Of a DNA stretch of 64,000 nt, positions 56,662 through 64,000 are shown one piece after another (position 1 is the first letter of the stretch; each line of letters opens with the position of its first letter). A program made the position numbers and the translations under genes. The DNA comes from Amphiduros pacificus (lineage: Eukaryota > Annelida > Polychaeta > Phyllodocida > Hesionidae), in the NCBI GenBank assembly GCA_949316495.1, contig OX439010.1, forward strand, positions 4,903,001-4,967,000, read 5' to 3'. The notes under the pieces are model-generated. The model saw only the letters and a program-made list of their open reading frames with translations, was not told the origin of the DNA and ran no database searches.

Positions 56662-59600
56662 TATGCGTGTATGATAGTACTCCCCTATATGCCTGTATGG
56701 TGACTCTATGGTACTCCCCTATATGTCTGTATGGTGACTCTATGGTACTCCCCTATATGCCTGTATGGTGACTCTATGGTACTCCCCTATATGCCTGTAT
56801 GGTGACTCTATGGTACTCCTCTATATGCCTGTATGGTGACTCTATGGTACTCCCCTATATGCCTGTATGGTGACTCTATGGTACTCCCCTATATGCCTGT
56901 ATGGTGACTCTATGGTACTCCTTTATATGCCTGCATGGTGACGCTATGGTACTCCTCTATATGCCTGTATGGTGACGCTATGGTACTCCTCTATATGCCT
57001 GTATGGTGACTCTATGGTACTCCTCTATATGCCTGTATGGTGACGCTATGGTACTCCTCTATATGCCTGTATGGTGACGCTATGGTACTCCTCTATATGC
57101 CTGTATGGTGACTCTATGGTACTCCTCTATATGCCTGTATGGTGACGCTATGGTACTCCTCTATATGCCTGTATGGTGACTCTATGGTACTATCCTATAT
57201 GCCTGTGTGGTGACTCTATGGTACTCCTCTATATGCCTGTATGTTGACTCTATGGTACTCCTCTATATGCCTGATGGTGACTCTATGGTACTCCTCTATA
57301 TGCCTGTATGGTGACTCTATGGTACTCCTCTATATGCCTGTATGGTGACGCTATGGTACTCCTCTATATGCCTGTATGGTGACGCTATGGTACTCCTCTA
57401 TATGCCTGTATGGTGACGCTATGGTACTCCTCTATATGCCTGTATGATGACTCTATGGTACTCCTCTATATGCCTGTATGGTGACTCTATGGTACACCTC
57501 TATATGCCTGTATGGTGACGCTATGGTACTCCTCTATATGCCTGTATGTTGACTCTATGGTACTCCTCTATATGCCTGATGGTGACTCTATGGTACTCCT
57601 CTATATGCCTGTATGGTGACTCTATGGTACTCCTCTATATGCCTGTATGGTGACGCTATGGTACTCCTCTATATGCCTGTATGGTGACGCTATGGTACTC
57701 CTCTATATGCCTGTATGATGACTCTATGGTACTCCTCTATATGCCTGTATGGTGACTCTATGGTACTCCTCTATATGCCTGTATGTTGACTCTATGGTAC
57801 TCCTCTATATGCCTGTATGGTGACGCTATGGTACTCCTTTATATGCCTGCATGGTGACTCTATGGTACTCCTCTATATGCCTGTATGGTGACTCTATGGT
57901 ACTCCTCTATATGCCTGTATGGTGACGCTATGGTACTCCTCTATATGCCTGTATGGTGACTCTATGGTACTCCTCGATATGCCTGCATGGTGACTCTATG
58001 GTACTCCTCTATATGCCTGTATGGTGACGCTATGGTACTCCTCTATATGCCTGTATGGTGACGCTATGGTACTCCTCTATGTGCCTGTATGATGACTCTA
58101 TGGTACTCCTCTATATGCCTGTATGATGACTCTATGGTACTCCTTTATATGCCTGTATGGTGACGCTATGGTACTCCTTTATATGCCTGCATGGTGACTC
58201 TATGGTACTCGTCTATATGCCTGTATGGTGACTCTATGGTACTCCTCTATATGCCTGTATGATGATGCTATGGTACTCCTCTATATGCCTGCATGGTGAC
58301 TCTATGGTACTCCTCTATATGCCTGTATGGTGACTTTATGGTACTCGTCTATATGCCTGTATGGTGACTCTATGGTACTCCTCTATGTGCCTGTATGATG
58401 ACTATGGTACTCCTCTATATGCCTTTATGTTGACTCTATGGTACTCCTCTATATGCCTGATGGTTACTCTATGGTACTCCTCTATATGCTTGTATGGTGA
58501 CTCTATGGTACTCCTCTATATGCCTGATGGTTACTCTATGGTACTCCTCTATATGCTTGTATGGTGACTCTATGGTACTCCTCTATATGCCTGTATGGTG
58601 ACTCTATGGTACTCCTCTATATGCCTGTATGATGACTGTGGTACTCCTCTATATGCCTGTATGGTGACTCTATGGTACTCCTCTATATGCCTGTATGGTG
58701 ACGCTATGGTACTCCTCTATATGCCTGTATGTTGACGCTATGGTACTCCTCTATATGCCTGTATGTTGACCCTATGGTACTCCTCTATATGCCTGTATGG
58801 TGACTCCATGGTACTCCTCTATATGCCTGTATGGTGACTCTATGGTACTCCTCTATATGCCTGTATGATGACTCTATGGTACTCCTCTATATGCCTGTAT
58901 GGTGACTCTATGGTACTCCTCTATATGCCTGTATGGTGACGCTATGGTACTCCTTTATATGCCTGCATGGTGACTCTATGGTACTCGTCTATATGTCTGT
59001 ATGGTGACTCTATGGTACTCCTCTATATGCCTGTATGGTGACTCTATGGTACTCCCCTATATGCCTGTATGGTGACTCTATGGTACTCCCCTATATGCCT
59101 GTATGGTGACTCTATGGTACTCCTTTATATGCCTGCATGGTGACTCTATGGTACTCGTCTATATGTCTGTATGGTGACTCTATGGTACTCCTCTATATGC
59201 CTGTATGGTGACTCTATGGTACTCCTTTATATGCCTGCATGGTGACTCTATGGTACTCGTCTATATGTCTGCATGGTGACTCTATGGTACTCCTCTATAT
59301 GCCTGTATGGTGACTCTATGGTACTCCTTTATATGCCTGCATGGTGACTCTATGGTACTCGTCTATATGTCTGTATGGTGACTCTATGGTACTCCTCTAT
59401 ATGCCTGTATGGTGACGCTATGGTACTCCTTTATATGCCTGCATGGTGACTCTATGGTACTCGTCTATATGTCTGTATGGTGACTCTATGGTACTCCTCT
59501 ATATGCCTGTATGGTGACTCTATGGTACTCGTCTATATGCCTGTATGGTGACTCTATGGTACTCTCCTATATGCCTGTATGGTGACTCTATGGTACTCGT

Positions 59601-60603
59601 CTATATGCCTGTATGGTGACTCTATGGTACTCCTCTATATGCCTGTATGGTGACGCTATGGTACTCCTCTATATGCCTGTATGGTGACGCTATGGTACTC
59701 CTCTATATGCCTGTATGGTGACGCTATGGTACTCCTCTATGTGCCTGTATGATGACTCTATGGTACTCCTCTATATGCCTGTATGATGACTCTATGGTAC
59801 TCCTTTATATGCCTGTATGGTGACGCTATGGTACTCCTTTATATGCCTGCATGGTGACTCTATGGTACTCGTCTATATGCCTGTATGGTGACTCTATGGT
59901 ACTCCTCTATATGCCTGTATGATGATGCTATGGTACTCCTCTATATGCCTCCATGGTGACTCTATGGTACTCCTCTATATGCCTGTATGGTGACTCTATG
60001 GTACTCCTCTATATGCCTGTATGGTGACTCTATAGTACTCCTTTATATGCCTGTATGGTGACGCTATGGTACTCCTTTATATGCCTGCATGGTGACTCTA
60101 TGGTACTCCTCTATATGCCTGTATGGTGACTCTATGGTACTCCTCTATATGCCTGTATGTTGACGCTATGGTACACCTCTATATGCCTGTATGATGACTC
60201 TATGGTACTCCTCTATATGCCTGTATGGTGACTCTATGGTACTCCTCTATATGCCTGTATGTTGACGCTATGGTACTCCTCTATATGCCTGTATGGTGAC
60301 TCTATGGTACTCCTCTATATGCCTGTATGTTGACTCTATGGTACTCCTTTATATGCCTGCATGGTGACGCTATGGTACTCCTCTATATGCCTGTATGATG
60401 ACTCTATGGTACTCCTCTATATGCCTGTATGGTGACCCTATGGTACTCGTTTATATGCCTGTATGGTGACTCTATGGTACTCTCCTATATGCCTGTATGG
60501 TGACGCTATGGTACTCCTCTATATGCCTGCATGGTGACTCTATGGTACTCCTCTATATGCCTGTATGATGACTCTATGGTACTCCTCTATATGCCTGTAT
60601 GTT
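56662..60603. repeat. 34-bp minisatellite, about 116 copies
   Basis: The unit joins TATGCCTGTATGGTGACTC and TATGGTACTCCTCTA. Variable places are GACTC or GACGC, GTATGG, GCATGG, GTATGA or GTATGT, and CTCCTCTA, CTCCCCTA, CTCCTTTA or CTCGTCTA. Some units lack 1-3 bases. A block with a GTATGTTGAC unit followed by a shortened CCTGATGG unit recurs at about 57238 and 57544. A longer block marked by TATGTGCCTG at 58080 recurs at 59740, so at least 250 bp have been copied across about 1.66 kb. Confidence 0.98.
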
Positions 60604-61833
60604 CAAAGATGTTTCAAGCGTAGTCCTTTATATGAAAATACATCCAATAATATAACAGTGTTGACCACGTTTGTCTGCGTCCCGTTTGTGGCATTCTTAG
60701 GGGCATTATTATGTTAACAAATCACGTTTGTTGTGGATCTGTTCACTGTGACTGGAATCACTGACCTGATATTCCTCTGTGGAGATATTTACGATCATGG
60801 TACATTCCTCCATTTTGTATGTTTTCTTTATTTTTATTGTTTTCGTGCTGATCAGTGGAATTTGTGATTCGAAATTTTGGAATAATTAACTATTGGTCTT
60901 ATTTCTGGTTCCTCTCTCTTCAGCATCACATAACTCACAACAGTCTTGATAGTCATTAATATACTATACAACCCATTGTAATGACCGGAACATCTTTTCA
61001 GAAAAGCTATAAACTTTTATAGTGTTAGTTACAGACTTTAGAACACAGCCTTGACTCATCTGTACCGTTGATATCAGTCAACAGTCAACACTGCTACACT
61101 TTTGAATTACGAATAGCACCACTTAAACATTCATAGAATACAGATATAACAGTCTATATTACCACCTGTAATCATCAGAATTGTCAAAATGTGCGTACAC
61201 CGTGTAGTAGTTTTGATTGACAGCCTCCAGCAAGGCAAGGTGCGATATGTCAAGTGCTCCTGTGTGACTCCTAATGACTTTTTAATTGTGTAAAGTCAAA
61301 CAGGGAGAAATAATTACATTATAAATCAGTTGGTCTTAACAGATTTCACAAACGTTTTGCCTTTTTGAAATTAATAATCATTCTCACCATAATCACGAAG
61401 TAACTGTGATTTAAACGAGATCATACTCTCACACATACAATCACTTTTCGCTTATACCAGTTCTATTGCAACAGTGCCATCTAGCGTGATAAATAAACCA
61501 TGCTAAAACATGGCCGACATGGGGCGATAATACATATATACTCCATAGACTTAGAGCCTAATCAGTTCACATCTCGAACATCCAACCCTGAAGGCAGATC
61601 AACCCAGCAAAAATATCTTATAAAAGAATGATATATATCACGATTTTTTTTGCTTTTTGAACTCAACATAATTCAACATAATTCCTAACCTATCAATCTT
61701 ACTGTCTTAAGGAGGACCTTTATTTTATTTGTAATTTGATGGTCAGCGTGATTGGCTCAATGCAGGTTGGAGTATTTGCTCATTTGGCGGACGTGGCCTG
61801 CAATGTCCAGTCTCTTCAAGATTATTTTCCCAG
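60604..61833. other. Unique AT-rich sequence, nothing recognised
   Basis: No gene is supported up to the possible exon at 61834. A CTCF-like 15-mer lies at 61473-61487 (minus). Confidence 0.55.
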
Positions 61834-62024
61834 GCGTTAAGGCTGACATTTCAGCTCTGACAAAGTTGAAGTGCAAATATTGCCAGCCACCAGAGTATCC
61901 TGTGTCAGGCCGGCCCAAACTCTGCAAAGGACACACACATTCGTCTCCTGAGTCAACCAGAAAAAGGACACAGAATAAGGAATGCAACTTTTTAAAATCC
62001 TTTCAGATATCTAGAGAAACTTGG
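61834..62024 (+). CDS. Possible internal exon with a CxxC...CxxH zinc-finger-like motif
   Basis: A pyrimidine-rich acceptor (ATTATTTTCCCAG at 61821-61833) leads into an open frame with balanced codon use. Its residues include SALTKLKCKYCQPPEY and SGRPKLCKGHTHSSPEST, giving C-x2-C-x13-C-x2-H, then a basic run RKRTQNKE. The arrangement resembles a small zinc-binding module followed by a nuclear-type basic stretch, but I cannot name a family. The proposed donor is GG|GTATCG at 62025; without it the frame stops at 62046. The exon would be 191 bp. The same DNA is open for 76 codons on the minus strand, which weakens the case. Confidence 0.27.
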
Positions 62025-62337
62025 GTATCGTTCGATATTAAGCAGTAACCTGCAATTATTATTCCAGCAAAAGTTTATAAGCGTGTGATAGATCTTATCA
62101 CCATTTGTTATATTCTATTTGTCATCGTACATATATGGAATCATAATAATGCTAAATTTCTTTTGTATTTTATCATATATGTTTTTTTTTACCTTGACAA
62201 AACTTGAGTTCTATCATACAGGCTTGTGAGTGTCCACCCCTGCGCATTTTCCTTTCAAGACAAGTTTTAGACAGAACTGATGATTGAGACAATCATTGTT
62301 AAACATCAGCAAACGGGGGTCAATCTATTCTATCCAG

Positions 62338-62525
62338 GCCAAGGCATAGATCTAGGAGAGGCAGGCGAGCGTGTAACCAACTCGTCCACAGACCAGGCAT
62401 CTGCTGATCACTCCACTATTAGCGGCTACAATTGCCACCACAAAATGCCACCACAAAATGTAATATCTGCCAGCCATTTTCCTGCAACATTTCCCCAAGA
62501 GCAATTTGGAAACGAGGATATGAAT
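62338..62525 (+). CDS. Possible internal exon, unassigned
   Basis: TCTATTCTATCCAG makes an acceptor ending at 62337, and AAT|GTAAGG makes a good donor at 62526, bounding a 188-bp open frame. The translation (TNSSTDQASADHSTISGY and HFPATFPQEQFGNEDM among others) is hydrophilic and low in stops despite AT-rich flanks. If unspliced the frame ends at TAG 62562-62564. It starts in the same phase as the candidate exon at 61834, but that exon's proposed donor ends in a different phase, so the two cannot be joined directly as drawn. Confidence 0.25.
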
Positions 62526-63308
62526 GTAAGGGAATCGTCTGAACAGACTATGAGTAGAATTTAGTTGAGTCCCGCGGTATTTTTATCACGCTCTAAGCGC
62601 AAGCCATTTAAACAGAAGAAATTAACTATTTTTATCTTTTATGATATTTCTTTCAGATTATTAGTTGCTCCCATGATCGCTTAATTGTCCAAACCTAAAA
62701 TACCATTAAATCCAGAACATCTATGGCTGCTCTATGGAATAAACCATATTCCATGACGCTATTCTTAACATTCTTAACTATTCTTATCATTTTAGTAACT
62801 TGAACCTTAATATCATTGTAGCGCTAGGCTTGTCATATGTACTTCAGGCTTATGTAACAAGTTGAACTTTTTTCTTCAATAACTCAAATGATATTCATCA
62901 TATTACATAAACAGTTCCAGATAATACATCATAGACAGTGTTAAACTAATAACGCATCCAGTTGTTATTAACGTTATAGATTTCTCTGTCACATCCTGTG
63001 CAGAATACAAAGACGGGGACAGTAAATCCTCGATAATAACACAATTATAACACGTATTGTGAGAATGTCTTTCATTTCTTGGGATAATTAATCAAACACA
63101 TCAGACAAGAATGACAATGATGATATTGGGAAACATGGATGTTCATTGCAGATAATGAAAACAGAATGCTCAGATTGTGAAATGGAATTAATGTCCAAAT
63201 AGACCTGCATTACTAACTATGAAATATTAACAGTTTCACAGTAATGTTACCATTTATATTCAACAACTAATGTTACAAATCCCCTCTTCATGAAAATGTG
63301 TCGCTTAC
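62526..63308. other. Unique AT-rich sequence, nothing recognised
   Basis: No gene or element is supported. Confidence 0.6.
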
Positions 63309-63321
63309 AGGTCAAAGGTCA
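63309..63321 (+). promoter_or_regulatory. Perfect DR1 nuclear-receptor site
   Basis: AGGTCA-A-AGGTCA is an exact DR1. It lies 50 bp before an array in which most units carry TAGGTCA. Confidence 0.5.
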
Positions 63322-63371
63322 GGCAAGAAAAGAGTAAATAAATATAGAAAGGAAGGAAGACGTGGGGCAGG

Positions 63372-63722
63372 GAAATATGAAGTAGGTCAAATGAGGGAGG
63401 GGGAAAAGGAAGTAGGTCAAATGAGGGAAGGGAAAATGGGAAGTAGGTCAAATGAGAGAAAGGGAATGGGAAGTCGGTCAGATGAGGGAGAGGAAATCGG
63501 AAGGTCAAATGATAAAGAAGGAAATAGGAAGTAGGTCAAATGATAAAGAGGGAAATGGGAAGTAGGTCAAATGATAAAGAAGGAAATAGGAAGTAGGTCA
63601 AATGATAAAGAGAGAAATGGGAAGTAAGTCATATGGGAAATAGGAAGTAGGTCATACGAGGGACAGGGAAATAGGAAGTAGGTCAAATGAGGGAAAGGGA
63701 AATAGGAAGTAGGTCAAATGAT
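63372..63722. repeat. About 30-bp purine-rich minisatellite carrying AGGTCA
   Basis: About twelve units of the type GGAAGTAGGTCAAATGA followed by GGGAAAGGGAAA or TAAAGAGGGAAAT. Most keep TAGGTCA, the core of ROR-type half-sites; a few have TCGGTCA or TAAGTCA. The plus strand is about 80% purine. Confidence 0.92.
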
Positions 63723-64000
63723 AATTGAAAATTGAAGATAAAAAAGACTTTGCCGTTTATTTTAACTGGAACAAAATCGGACATCGGGAAGACTCAATAA
63801 AACCAAATTTGGCAAACGATAGGAAATCATTTTGGGAATCCTTTAATGTTGGAAATAGCTCCAATAATGTAGTGCACTGATCAGCCTCACAAGATAGAGC
63901 ACAAAATGAGACTCCTCCTGAATGATCAATGGCCAGTCAAAACAGTAAAGTTAATATCATTGCTTTCAGGTTTTCATGATAGAGAGGACGGGATATAATA
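63723..64000. other. Unique sequence to the window end
   Basis: Short AT-rich unique stretch; nothing is recognised. Confidence 0.6.

Overview
The window looks like animal nuclear DNA, most likely from a mollusc or another lophotrochozoan. Three things point that way. Near 28.8 kb there is a SINE-type 3' tail of the kind common in molluscan genomes: a GACTGAAATA block, then GTTAAACCCCAATC, then a CAAA-type simple repeat. At 39.1-40.1 kb there is a 5'-truncated LINE of the CR1/L2-like group ending in an ATT-repeat tail. The base composition is AT-rich (about 60%), with CpG not obviously depleted. No operon-like layout, Shine-Dalgarno spacing, rRNA or tRNA was seen.

The dominant content is tandem repeats. 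About thirty separate minisatellite arrays with unrelated units (10 to 70 bp) occupy roughly 18-19 kb, near 29% of the window. The largest are a 34-bp unit (about 116 copies, 56.66-60.60 kb), a 47-bp unit (61 copies, 9.93-12.79 kb), a 32-bp unit whose orientation flips twice (48.83-50.78 kb) and a 49-bp unit with higher-order structure (42.83-44.14 kb). Most long open frames in the window are by-products of these arrays and are not genes.

Only one protein-coding segment is convincing: the C-terminal part of a LINE reverse transcriptase protein on the minus strand (39311-40042). Four weaker coding candidates are given with low confidence: a Cys-rich 173-codon frame (20588-21109, minus), a frame-consistent stretch with one internal stop (31669-32325, minus), and a pair of possible exons (61834-62024 and 62338-62525, plus). 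The unique sequence is most simply read as intergenic or intronic.

The unique sequence is rich in exact matches to known animal regulatory motifs. There are three perfect or near-perfect nuclear-receptor DR1 sites (1613, 47077, 63309), a run of four AGGTCA-type half-sites spaced exactly 24 bp apart (8846-8926), a RORE next to an ERR/NR5A site (28166-28193), nine CTCF-like 15-mers, three perfect CREs and at least 26 CACGTG E-boxes. A small TIR-bearing MITE-like element with a CRE palindrome in its inverted repeat lies at 23709-23892, and an unrecognised dispersed repeat family has copies at 28.92, 44.51 and 52.11 kb.

No retrovirus, LTR element, Polinton or other capsid-bearing element was recognised.
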